A stretch of DNA of 64,000 nucleotides, from assembly GCA_030834905.1 (NCBI GenBank), contig JAUQWZ010000057.1:62001-126000 (forward strand), in the 5' to 3' direction. The DNA is from Aggregatilineales bacterium (GTDB lineage Bacteria; Chloroflexota; Anaerolineae; Aggregatilineales; Phototrophicaceae). The position numbers were made by a program, and so were the translations under genes. Positions 42,400 through 50,551 of the stretch are shown one piece after another (position 1 is the stretch's first letter; each line of letters opens with the position of its first letter). The notes beneath the pieces were generated by a model, which was not told the origin of the DNA, did no database searches, and saw nothing but the letters and a program-made list of their open reading frames with translations.

Positions 42400-42576
42400 T
42401 CAACCACGGCTGAGAAGATAGCCGAGTACGAGAACGATGAGTGCGAAAAGAAAAAACAGCATCAACTGCCGGCTGCCGCCCATGACTGGCGGCAGCGCCT
42501 TCGGCGATGGGTTATTCTGCGGTAGATTGCGCCATTTTTCAACCGACTCCGGATCTGGCGGCAGAGGTTCGGTCAT
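42400..42576 (-). CDS. 58-residue membrane protein between esterase and rfbA
   Basis: A short gene read directly from the sequence: ATG at 42576, stop at 42400. It overlaps the esterase stop (TGATG), and GAGGTGA precedes the ATG by a few bases. The first 35 residues are Pro-rich and polar (MTEPLPPDPESVEKWRNLPQ). The rest is one membrane helix (QLMLFFLFALIVLVLGYLL) followed by SRG. It lies in line with the EPS operon genes, 20 bases before rfbA. No family recognised; a small accessory membrane protein is likely. Confidence 0.6.
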   Translation of the reverse strand: MTEPLPPDPESVEKWRNLPQNNPSPKALPPVMGGSRQLMLFFLFALIVLVLGYLLSRG

Positions 42577-43226
42577 CATTCACCTCGCTTGTGTTCCAAC
42601 ATCCATTCGTACAGTCTCGGGCTGTTATAGGTGCGCGTCCACGAATCATGATCGGCTTGGGTATACAGGGTGAACTTGACGCTGCCGCCGCATTCCTTGA
42701 GCGCATCCACCATCTTAATCGACTCGCGCGGCAGCACCACGTTATCGCGCGCGCCGTGAAACACCCAGACCGGCACATCCTTCAACAGGCAGGCTTTGTC
42801 AGGATCGCCGCCGCCGCAAATGGGCACCACCGCCGCGAACAGATCGGGATAGGCGGTGGCGATGTGCCAGACCGCATAGCCGCCCATGCTCATTCCGGTC
42901 AGATAGAGGCGGTTGGTATCGACTGAATGCCCGGCGATCACCGTATCCAGCAGCCCTTTGAAGACCGCCGGATTGATCTGCGGCCACCACAGCCCAAACG
43001 GACACTGCGGTGACACGGCGATGAAGTCGAAATCCGGCTTCTCCTCTACGATCCTGGGGATGCCGTGAAGCTTGAGCATTTCCGGATCGCTGCCGCGCTC
43101 GCCAGCGCCGTGGAGAAACAGGATCAGCGGGTACTTCCGCTGTTCGCTGTAGTCTTTCGGAAGGAACAGCAGGTAGTTGAACTGCTGCGTTTTGTCGTGC
43201 GTGTAGGAACGAACATGCTGTGCCAA
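42576..43226 (-). CDS. Serine esterase/prolyl-oligopeptidase-type hydrolase
   Basis: 216 residues starting at TTG with GGAAGGAA nearby. Alpha/beta-hydrolase: LILFLHGAGERG for the oxyanion hole, nucleophile Ser in LTGMSMGGYAVW (about 115), Asp in HGARDNVV (about 163) and His in QADHDSW (about 190). No signal peptide is seen. Within the EPS operon it may deacylate a polysaccharide precursor. Overlaps the small membrane protein gene by TGATG. Confidence 0.8.
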   Translation of the reverse strand: MAQHVRSYTHDKTQQFNYLLFLPKDYSEQRKYPLILFLHGAGERGSDPEMLKLHGIPRIVEEKPDFDFIAVSPQCPFGLWWPQINPAVFKGLLDTVIAGHSVDTNRLYLTGMSMGGYAVWHIATAYPDLFAAVVPICGGGDPDKACLLKDVPVWVFHGARDNVVLPRESIKMVDALKECGGSVKFTLYTQADHDSWTRTYNSPRLYEWMLEHKRGE

Positions 43227-43253
43227 GAGATTCCTTCCGGGCGGCGCAAAACG

Positions 43254-43901
43254 TTAATAGGCGGTGCTGCTTTCGCGCTGGCTGTTGGTCAATACCGCGC
43301 CCAGCACCCGCACGTGGACGCGCTCCAGTTCCTCACGTGCGCGCGCCGCCTGATCGCGCCTGGTCTGTCCCGCGCGGATGACGAGCAGGACGCCGTCAAC
43401 TTTCGAGCCGAGCAGCGCGGCGTCACTTGCTGCCAGCACTGGCGGGCTGTCAAACAGAATATAGTGGGCGCGCGCCCTCAAAACGCCGATTACGTCGTTC
43501 ATGCGCTGGCTGCTGAACACGTCTGCCGGTATCGGCGGCAGGGGACCGCTGGGCAGAAGCGCGAGATTCGGGATCTCGGTCTGCGCCAGCGGCGGCGACG
43601 ACATCGCCGCGTCTTCCAGCAGCATTGTGGTCAGCCCGCGCTCGTTGGGCACGCCCCAGATGTCGTGCTGCATCGGGCGGCGCAGGTCGCTATCGACCAG
43701 AATTGTCTTGTTGCCCGACTGGGCAAAGGTCACGGCGAGGTTCGCCAGCAGGGTGCTTTTGTCTTCGCTCTGGGCGCAGGACGTGACCAGCAGGGTCGTA
43801 ATCGGCTTCTCAACGCTGCTGAACATGAGATTCGTCCGCAGCGCGCGCAGCGCTTCGGCAGCCGCCGAACGGGGTTCTGTCAGGGTGATTAATTTTGGCA
43901 T
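43254..43901 (-). CDS. CpsD/BY-kinase-like protein with unusual P-loop
   Basis: 215 residues. Walker A' (TILVDSDLRRP) and Walker B (HYILFDSPPVL) match BY-type tyrosine kinases that regulate polysaccharide assembly with YveK partners. The Walker A region reads TSCAQSEDKSTLLANLA: the Gly normally before Lys is Asp. The C-terminal Tyr cluster is missing apart from one final Tyr. It may be a weak or regulated kinase, or use this loop anyway. It follows the YveK gene at 43908 by 6 bases. Confidence 0.78.
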   Translation of the reverse strand: MPKLITLTEPRSAAAEALRALRTNLMFSSVEKPITTLLVTSCAQSEDKSTLLANLAVTFAQSGNKTILVDSDLRRPMQHDIWGVPNERGLTTMLLEDAAMSSPPLAQTEIPNLALLPSGPLPPIPADVFSSQRMNDVIGVLRARAHYILFDSPPVLAASDAALLGSKVDGVLLVIRAGQTRRDQAARAREELERVHVRVLGAVLTNSQRESSTAY

Positions 43902-43907
43902 GGGACG

Positions 43908-44564
43908 TTACTCCAGGTGGGAGATGCTTGCCAGCACAGGGAGATCCAGCGTGCGCTCGATGTCTTCACGCCGCCGGATGATGCTGCTCTCAAGGTATTC
44001 CAGCACAAAGACGATGACCGTCCCGAGGATTGCCCCGAACAGACCGCCAGCGACGGTGTTGATGGCGACGTTTGGCGTCTGGGCGGTGGGGCAGCGGGCA
44101 ATGTCCTGTCGCTCGGCAGAGACACGGTCTTCCTGGCGGGCGGTCTGGTTCTGCTGGTTGCGATAGCGGATCAGCAGCGTGCCCCATTCTTCGGCAATCC
44201 GGCTGGCAATCGCGCAGTCTTCCATCTCCACGTCAATCTGCATGGTCAGCGTGTTGCGGTCAGTCCCGATATCGACCTTGCTGAGCAGATCGCCCGGCGT
44301 CATATCGAGCTGAAGGTTGTTAATGACCTCTGCCGCGCGAAGCGTGCTGTTCAGATATGCCCGCAGCGGTTCGATCAACTGGGTCGTGGCTTGCGCCAAG
44401 CCGAAGTCGTTGCGCGACGGCTGGATGAGCATGACCTGACTCGCGCGGACGAGGGGCGTTTGCATCCTGCTGAAGACGAAGGCGCTGGCGGCACCAATAA
44501 TCGCCACTAGGACGATAATCCACCCGCGCCGCACCAACATACGCCCGTAGTCGATTAAATTCAT
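43908..44564 (-). CDS. YveK/Wzz-like chain-length regulator
   Basis: 218 residues from ATG at 44564, with AGGAGG 5 bases upstream. Membrane helices at about 18-38 (IIVLVAIIGAASAFVFS) and near the end (LFGAILGTVIVFVLEYL). The cytoplasmic tail SSIIRRREDIERTLDLPVLASI is the typical kinase-contact segment, matching the tail of the first copy at 31313. First gene of the operon running to rfbB; the pair with CpsD controls chain length and export. Confidence 0.87.
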   Translation of the reverse strand: MNLIDYGRMLVRRGWIIVLVAIIGAASAFVFSRMQTPLVRASQVMLIQPSRNDFGLAQATTQLIEPLRAYLNSTLRAAEVINNLQLDMTPGDLLSKVDIGTDRNTLTMQIDVEMEDCAIASRIAEEWGTLLIRYRNQQNQTARQEDRVSAERQDIARCPTAQTPNVAINTVAGGLFGAILGTVIVFVLEYLESSIIRRREDIERTLDLPVLASISHLE

Positions 44565-44769
44565 TCTGCCTCCTGAAGTCTGCAAAGGCGGCAGCTATTG
44601 TACCGAATTATGCCAATCCGCGTAGGGCGGAACGGCAGATGTAAGAAATCCAGCCGATAACCTGTCAATGTACTATCGTTTAACTGGCAGCCGCAGCAGC
44701 TCAAAAGCATTGTACGACGTTACGGTACTCACCGTGGCGTTAGGCTGTGTTTGTGAGTGTTGGCAGATA

Positions 44770-45489
44770 ATGAATGGAAGTGAACCTGTGAATAATCTGC
44801 ATCATCCTGGCAACGGTTCGATCTCACCGGAGGACAGCCGTTACGATGATTCTCAGATCAATCTGAGACTACAGTCGGAAGATTTTTTGCGCGCCTTTGA
44901 GCTGGATCTGCCGCCGGTCGATCACGACGCGATAGAAACCGCTGTCACGAGCATCCTGCGGGCAGTGGGCGAAGACCCAAGCCGCGAAGGGCTGGCGCAG
45001 ACGCCGAATCGCGTCGCGCGATCCTATGACGAGCTTCTCGTCGGCTACCGCACCGACCCCAGAAAACTGCTCAACGACGCGCTGTTTGACGTGGACTACA
45101 GCGATATGGTGATCGTCAAGAATATCGAATTCTACAGCCTGTGCGAGCATCACATGCTGCCGTTCATGGGGCATGTCCATGTCGCCTACATTCCCAACGG
45201 CAAGGTGATCGGGCTGTCCAAGATTCCGCGCATCGTCGATATGTTCGCACGGCGGCTGCAAGTTCAGGAACGCATGACCCGGCAGATCGCTGACTTCGTG
45301 CAGGAAGTGCTCGATCCGATGGGCGTCGCCGTTGTTGCCGAAGGGATGCACTTGTGCGCCATGATGCGCGGCGTGAAGAAGAGCGATTCGACCATGACGA
45401 CGAGCGCGATGCTGGGCGCGTTCCAGCGCAACAGCACGACGCGGGCTGAATTTATGGAGCATCTGGCTCGCCCAAGCAGCCACCTGTAG
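44770..45489 (+). CDS. folE: GTP cyclohydrolase I
   Basis: 239 residues from ATG at 44770; a GTG at 44788 is also possible and no strong ribosome site favours either. Zinc and active-site residues are in [19 protein letters not shown] (Cys-His-His) with the later Cys in [10 protein letters not shown], then [10 protein letters not shown]. It makes dihydroneopterin triphosphate, first step to tetrahydrofolate. The N-terminal 60 residues are an acidic extension not needed for catalysis. Monocistronic. Confidence 0.92.
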   Translation: MNGSEPVNNLHHPGNGSISPEDSRYDDSQINLRLQSEDFLRAFELDLPPVDHDAIETAVTSILRAVGEDPSREGLAQTPNRVARSYDELLVGYRTDPRKLLNDALFDVDYSDMVIVKNIEFYSLCEHHMLPFMGHVHVAYIPNGKVIGLSKIPRIVDMFARRLQVQERMTRQIADFVQEVLDPMGVAVVAEGMHLCAMMRGVKKSDSTMTTSAMLGAFQRNSTTRAEFMEHLARPSSHL

Positions 45490-45525
45490 AGGCTGTCTGA
45501 AAGTCAATTCATAATACGCGAAGGT

Positions 45526-45602
45526 GGGCGCAGTGTGCTGCGCCCCATACGCAATACATCCTCACTATTCATGAAACAGACACGACGGTGTCGTGTCCCT
45601 AC
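45526..45602. repeat. Two palindromes after folE
   Basis: GGGCGCAG/CTGCGCCC (45526-45545) and GACACGAC/GTCGTGTC (45579-45597, then CCTAC). The second copy with its left flank matches 39186-39220. The first may terminate folE but has no T-run. Confidence 0.7.
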
Positions 45603-45659
45603 CTGCTTCGTAAACCCACTGTCTCCGCGATTTTCTCTATTCCCCCAGTAGTGAGCCTC

Positions 45660-45688
45660 TTGCCACAGGGTTGGCACAGTGGTATAGT
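45660..45688 (+). promoter_or_regulatory. metK promoter
   Basis: TTGCCA (45660-45665), a 17-base spacer, then TATAGT (45683-45688) with TGG before it. Transcription would start near 45695, about 20 bases ahead of the riboswitch. Confidence 0.75.
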
Positions 45689-45713
45689 GTCTTCAGCTTA
45701 AGTGCATATTGCA

Positions 45714-45816
45714 CTCATCAAGAGCGGTGGAGGGATACGGCCCTTTGAAACCGCGGCAACCCCCGGAGCGCTGGGACGGTGCCAACTCCGTCAGAGTTCA
45801 ACCTCTGGCAGATGAG
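45714..45816 (+). ncRNA. SAM-I (S-box) riboswitch
   Basis: The core consensus is present: AAGAGCGGTGGAGGGATACGG, CCCTTTGAAACCGCGGCAACC and GGTGCCAACTCC. P1 arms CTCATC (45714-45719) and GATGAG (45811-45816) close the aptamer. It binds S-adenosylmethionine. Followed 18 bases later by a strong terminator, it should switch transcription of metK off when SAM is high. Confidence 0.95.
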
Positions 45817-45833
45817 CGTTCAGGTCATTTGTG

Positions 45834-45864
45834 ACGCCTCTCCATGCCGGAGAGGCGTTTTTTA
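45834..45864 (+). terminator. Riboswitch-controlled terminator
   Basis: ACGCCTCTCC (45834-45843) pairs with GGAGAGGCGT (45849-45858), with seven T residues from 45857/45858 on. It lies between the SAM aptamer and metK, so it forms in the SAM-bound state. Confidence 0.9.
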
Positions 45865-45886
45865 TTTGTTCCCCAGGAGGACACGC

Positions 45887-47122
<1,236 letters not shown>

Positions 47123-47142
47123 AGCGCAGGACTGATGAAAAG

Positions 47143-47251
47143 CAGTACGGAGTACTGAGTGCTGAGTAGAGACAGTAACGAAAGCAAAAGAAGTGCTGAG
47201 TTGAAGTTCGGCAGGGATATGGTAAGGGCGCGGCACGCTGCGCCCTTTTTT
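47143..47251. repeat. Composite 3' element after metK
   Basis: GTACGGAGTACTGAGTGC (from 47144) with TGAG, a GTAGAGACAGTAACGAAAGC purine-biased tract and a hairpin terminator follow the metK stop in the same order as after icd. The remaining gap up to 47330 shows no gene. Confidence 0.65.
47226..47251 (+). terminator. Intrinsic terminator of metK
   Basis: GGGCGCGG (47226-47233) pairs with CTGCGCCC (47238-47245) through one G-U pair and is followed by six T residues (47246-47251). Confidence 0.85.
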
Positions 47252-47329
47252 GCGTCACAAGCACCACTTTACACTCGGCTTTCATCTTTTTACTCAGTGC
47301 CCGGTACCCGGTACGGCTTCCGTTCCTTT

Positions 47330-47359
47330 TTGCAGGTGTAAGAAACGCTGGTGTATAGT
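47330..47359 (+). promoter_or_regulatory. Promoter of the hypothetical membrane protein gene
   Basis: TTGCAG (47330-47335), an 18-base spacer, and TATAGT (47354-47359), 40 bases before the ATG at 47399. Confidence 0.6.
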
Positions 47360-47398
47360 GTGAAAAGCGTTTAGCCAACGGTGAGCGAGGAACGAGAT

Positions 47399-48373
47399 AT
47401 GCGCATATTGAAGACTACGGGCAATGCGATCAAGGGGTTTATGATCCTGTTCTCGTTTATCGTCAATCTCGTGCTGATCATCGTCGTGGTTGTGCTGGCG
47501 CTGACGATCTTCGACATCAAGAACAACATCGCTGCCCCGCTGCTCAACGGGCTGCACAGCAGCTTTGTCGGGCTGGACGAAGCCACGATTGACTGGACGA
47601 TTCCGGTGCGCGATACGATACCGGTGGTACTCAATATCCCCCTGCAAACTGATACCGTCGTCACGCTGACCGATCCGGTGCCGCTGGCGGTCACGGCGAA
47701 TATCACGCTGCCCGGCGTTGGCGTGCTCAACAATGCCACCGTTAACCTGACGCTGCCGGAAGGGCTGCCGCTGCCGGTTCGTCTGGATCTGAACGTGCCG
47801 GTGAATGAGGATCTGGATATCGAGCTTGACGTGCGGGCGGTCATCCCAATCAGCCAGACGCAGCTTCACGATCCCATCAACAATTTACGGCTGAATTTCG
47901 AGCCGCTGGTGCGCGCCCTCGGTAACCTGCCCAACGACTTTGGCGGGGCATGGCAGATGGTGCTGGATTCGGTTAACGGCAGCGCGCCCGATCTGCTGGC
48001 GGAAACCGACTACAGCCGTGATCCCTGGGCGGGTTTCTCGCAGACTGCTGGCGTTGGCTATTCGCTCGGCAACGAGCCGGTACCGATCAGCAGCCAGCCT
48101 CTGCAAACCGGCATTGTAGCGGAAGGCGGCATTCCGGCGCTGGATGAGCCGCTTCGCCCGGAAATCTACGTGCGCGGCGGTCCGCAGATCGTCAATCAGC
48201 AGGCGGGCGATAACATGGAAGCGCTGTCCATACCCGCCTATTTCTACGACGGGTCCTATGCCCAGGTGCGGCAGTCGCAGTATGCCAGCAGAGGAACGTC
48301 CAGCGTCACCGCGCCGGACGCTTCCACGGCAGGTGAAACGCTGCTGCCCCCCGAAACTGCCGCTGGCGGATAA
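47399..48373 (+). CDS. Membrane-anchored beta-rich protein, unknown function
   Basis: 324 residues from ATG at 47399 with GCGAGG upstream. One N-terminal membrane helix (LFSFIVNLVLIIVVVVLALTIF) is followed by an extracellular domain with alternating strands (IDWTIPVRDTIPVVLNIP, LAVTANITLPGVGVL, LPVRLDLNVPVNEDL). The last 100 residues are Pro/Ser-rich. No catalytic motif; a surface or sorting role is possible. Confidence 0.55.
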   Translation: MRILKTTGNAIKGFMILFSFIVNLVLIIVVVVLALTIFDIKNNIAAPLLNGLHSSFVGLDEATIDWTIPVRDTIPVVLNIPLQTDTVVTLTDPVPLAVTANITLPGVGVLNNATVNLTLPEGLPLPVRLDLNVPVNEDLDIELDVRAVIPISQTQLHDPINNLRLNFEPLVRALGNLPNDFGGAWQMVLDSVNGSAPDLLAETDYSRDPWAGFSQTAGVGYSLGNEPVPISSQPLQTGIVAEGGIPALDEPLRPEIYVRGGPQIVNQQAGDNMEALSIPAYFYDGSYAQVRQSQYASRGTSSVTAPDASTAGETLLPPETAAGG

Positions 48374-48472
48374 GCTGGCGCGGCTGGTCACTGTCTTTGC
48401 TGGCGGCGATCCTTTACAATAGGCAGGCTAAGAGAACGCCAGCATTTGATACCCAGTTTGCACGAGCGAGCG

Positions 48473-49375
48473 ATGACCAAGCACGAACCACAGCCCCGCA
48501 TTTGCGATTATGAAGGCTCGAATTACCGGACGGAGTTCTGGGAAGGCAGAGGGCGCGACTATGAAGATCGCGTCGAGCGGCTGGTGCTGCGGCGGATGCT
48601 GCCGCTAAGCGGCAGGCGGCTGCTTGAAGTTGGGGCGGGCTTCGGACGGCTGACAGGCGAATACGATATGTTCGCGCAGGTAGTGCTGCTGGATTATTCG
48701 CTGTCACAGCTTCAGTACGCGCAGGAGCAGTACGGGCGCTCACCGCGTTTCGTCTACGTGGCAGCCGATGCCTACAAGCTTCCTTTCCAGCCGGGCGTTT
48801 TTGATGGCGTTACCATGATCCGCGTCATTCATCACATGGCAAAAGTGGATGAGGTGCTGGCGCAGGTTCGGCGCGTGTTAGTGGAGAAAGGCACTTTTAT
48901 CCTCGAACACGCCAACAAGCGCAATCTCAAAGCGATGCTGCGTTATGCGCTGGGCAAGCAGGACTGGAGTCCATACGATCTTTCTCCGGTGGAATTTGTC
49001 GAATTGAATTTTGACTTCCACCCCAGCTATATCAAACATGAGCTTAAGCGAGCTGGTTTTGCTATTCAGCAGCGCACGCCGGTGTCGTTCTTCCGTTTGC
49101 AATCGCTGAAAGACCGCGTGCCAACCGACCTGCTGGTGAGCCTGGACGCTATGCTCCAGCCGACGCAGATGCTGGTATCGCCCAGCGTGTTTGTAAAGAG
49201 CATCGCTGCTGGCACCTCTCCGAACCATCTCGATTCGACCACGCTGTTTGCCTGCCCAGAGTGTGGTGGCAGCCTCAACCGCATCGACGACACGATGGTG
49301 TGCGAGCGCGATGGACGGCGCTGGGCGGTGCGCGACGGCATCTACGATTTCAAAGCGTCGGTGGATGAGCGCTGA
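48473..49375 (+). CDS. Class I methyltransferase with C-terminal Trm112-like segment
   Basis: 300 residues from ATG at 48473. SAM-binding LLEVGAGFGRLTG (about 50-62) and acidic VVLLDYSLSQLQYA (about 70), then VAADAYKLPFQPGVFDG. The C-terminal 50 residues carry CPECGG and a Cys (VCERDG), as in Trm112-type zinc segments. Substrate unknown; a methyltransferase fused to a zinc-ribbon-like tail is typical of surface-polysaccharide or RNA modification enzymes. Confidence 0.75.
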   Translation: MTKHEPQPRICDYEGSNYRTEFWEGRGRDYEDRVERLVLRRMLPLSGRRLLEVGAGFGRLTGEYDMFAQVVLLDYSLSQLQYAQEQYGRSPRFVYVAADAYKLPFQPGVFDGVTMIRVIHHMAKVDEVLAQVRRVLVEKGTFILEHANKRNLKAMLRYALGKQDWSPYDLSPVEFVELNFDFHPSYIKHELKRAGFAIQQRTPVSFFRLQSLKDRVPTDLLVSLDAMLQPTQMLVSPSVFVKSIAAGTSPNHLDSTTLFACPECGGSLNRIDDTMVCERDGRRWAVRDGIYDFKASVDER

Positions 49376-49384
49376 CGTATGCCG

Positions 49385-50215
49385 CTACAGTTCCTCTAAA
49401 TGCCCGGTGACCCAGGCGAGATAAGCTTCACGCAGCGCTTTGGTCTGCCCGCCCGGCAGACCATCCCCAATTGAAACGCCGTCAATTGCGACCACCGGCA
49501 CAATGCCCCGGCTGGCGCTGGTGATGAACGCCTCGTCGAGCATCGGGATCTCGGAAACATGCACCGCGTCCTGTCGAATCGGCAGAACTGCTGGCGCGAC
49601 CTCAAAGACCACCTGCTGCGCGATTCCCGGCAGCACCCCATGACCAGCAGTGCGCAGCATCCCGTTGAGGATGGCGTAGAAATTGCTACTCAAACCTTCG
49701 AGAATATCGCCCGCGTCGTCCAGCAGCAGCGCGGTGAAGATTTCGGGCGGCAGCGCGGCTTCGATTTTCGTCCGGTCGTGCATCCAGTCGGTCGTCTTGG
49801 CACCGGGCTGTCGTCGCGCCGCGCCTTCGATGGTGACACAGCGCACCCCATTGGCAAATACTTCGGCTGGCAGCGGCTTGAACGGCTCCAGTGACAGAAT
49901 CAGGTGGTCGGGGTTGGCGGCGGGTAGGGTGATGCGAAAACGCACATCGCCATAATCCGCCTTGGCGATCATCTGGCGCAGGGCAGCCCGCAGTCGGACG
50001 CGATCAGCCTGAAAGGGGATGCTGGCGCGCAGCGCCGAATTTTCGAGCCGGGTCAGATGGGCGTCGAACTTCAGCACTCTGGTGGTCTGAAACGTGTTGG
50101 TGATCGTGTAAACGCCGTCGCGCGGCTCGTGCCGGGCGGCATCCGCCAGCGACTCTGCCGTGTAATTGACCGGCTGAAGACCATCAGGGGTGAGCAGGCG
50201 AATGAAGCAGGGCAT
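49385..50215 (-). CDS. Class IV aminotransferase (branched-chain/D-amino acid type)
   Basis: 276 residues from ATG at 50215; the longer frame upstream lies in the lysC promoter region. PLP Lys in DRTKIEAALPPEIFTA (about 150), Glu in EGLSSNFYAIL and GVLPGIAQQVVFEVA for the cofactor phosphate, closing with ITSASRGIVPVVAIDG. May act in branched-chain amino acid synthesis or as 4-amino-4-deoxychorismate lyase; sequence alone does not decide. Convergent with the methyltransferase gene. Confidence 0.82.
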   Translation of the reverse strand: MPCFIRLLTPDGLQPVNYTAESLADAARHEPRDGVYTITNTFQTTRVLKFDAHLTRLENSALRASIPFQADRVRLRAALRQMIAKADYGDVRFRITLPAANPDHLILSLEPFKPLPAEVFANGVRCVTIEGAARRQPGAKTTDWMHDRTKIEAALPPEIFTALLLDDAGDILEGLSSNFYAILNGMLRTAGHGVLPGIAQQVVFEVAPAVLPIRQDAVHVSEIPMLDEAFITSASRGIVPVVAIDGVSIGDGLPGGQTKALREAYLAWVTGHLEEL

Positions 50216-50315
50216 AGGGCTGATCCGCTTTCGGCAGGGTGAGAACATAACGGGCGCAACTATAGCGGCAGTGGGGCAGTATTGTCGAGGGGGCGAAAAT
50301 TCGCCGTTTGCCTGC

Positions 50316-50344
50316 TTGACATGAAATGACAATCGGGCTACCAT
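50316..50344 (+). promoter_or_regulatory. lysC promoter
   Basis: TTGACA (50316-50321) and TACCAT (50339-50344) are separated by exactly 17 bases. Transcription would start near 50351, giving a leader of about 200 nt. Confidence 0.72.
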
Positions 50345-50377
50345 GAATGCTGGTTACGAACTAAAGAGATTCGATCC

Positions 50378-50449
50378 ATGTTTTGTCACTTCATGACTAC
50401 CGGTATGGGTACCACTACTCCACATAGATACACTGTGCGGGGGCACTAG
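50378..50449 (+). CDS. Thr-rich leader peptide of the aspartate kinase gene
   Basis: A 23-codon open frame, ATG at 50378 and TAG at 50447, the first ATG in the predicted transcript. It reads MFCHFMTTGMGTTTPHRYTV plus three residues. Six of 23 codons are Thr, with MTTGMGTTT in the middle. AAAGAG lies about 10 bases upstream, a weak ribosome site. Aspartate kinase feeds threonine, lysine and methionine synthesis, so Thr codons are the expected sensor. A stalled ribosome here would leave GCGCTT (50449-50454) free for the antiterminator. This is a reading from sequence, not shown. Confidence 0.6.
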   Translation: MFCHFMTTGMGTTTPHRYTVRGH

Positions 50450-50516
50450 CGCTTACCTGAGAGCCGGAAAGTAGTAAAGGAAACTCAAGCGTGTGGAAAC
50501 CCCCACACGCTTTTTT
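50449..50516 (+). promoter_or_regulatory. Attenuator: antiterminator and terminator before lysC
   Basis: Terminator: AAGCGTGTGG (50487-50496) with CCACACGCTT (50503-50512), then a T-run to 50516. Competing antiterminator: GCGCTT (50449-50454) with AAGCGT (50487-50492), and GAG (50459-50461) with CTC (50484-50486). A ribosome at the leader stop codon covers the first arm, one stalled at the Thr codons does not. The alternative pairing is modest (about 9 bp with a bulge). Confidence 0.6.
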
Positions 50517-50551
50517 GTTGTCTTGTGCCGAATCACAGGGAGTCTGAAGTC

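Noticed and set aside
50340-50520. Lysine riboswitch or T-box in the lysC leader
   Set aside because: None of the conserved lysine-riboswitch motifs or T-box core (specifier loop, GGGTGGNACC followed by terminator) is in place. GGGTACCACT resembles part of a T-box but lies far from the terminator.
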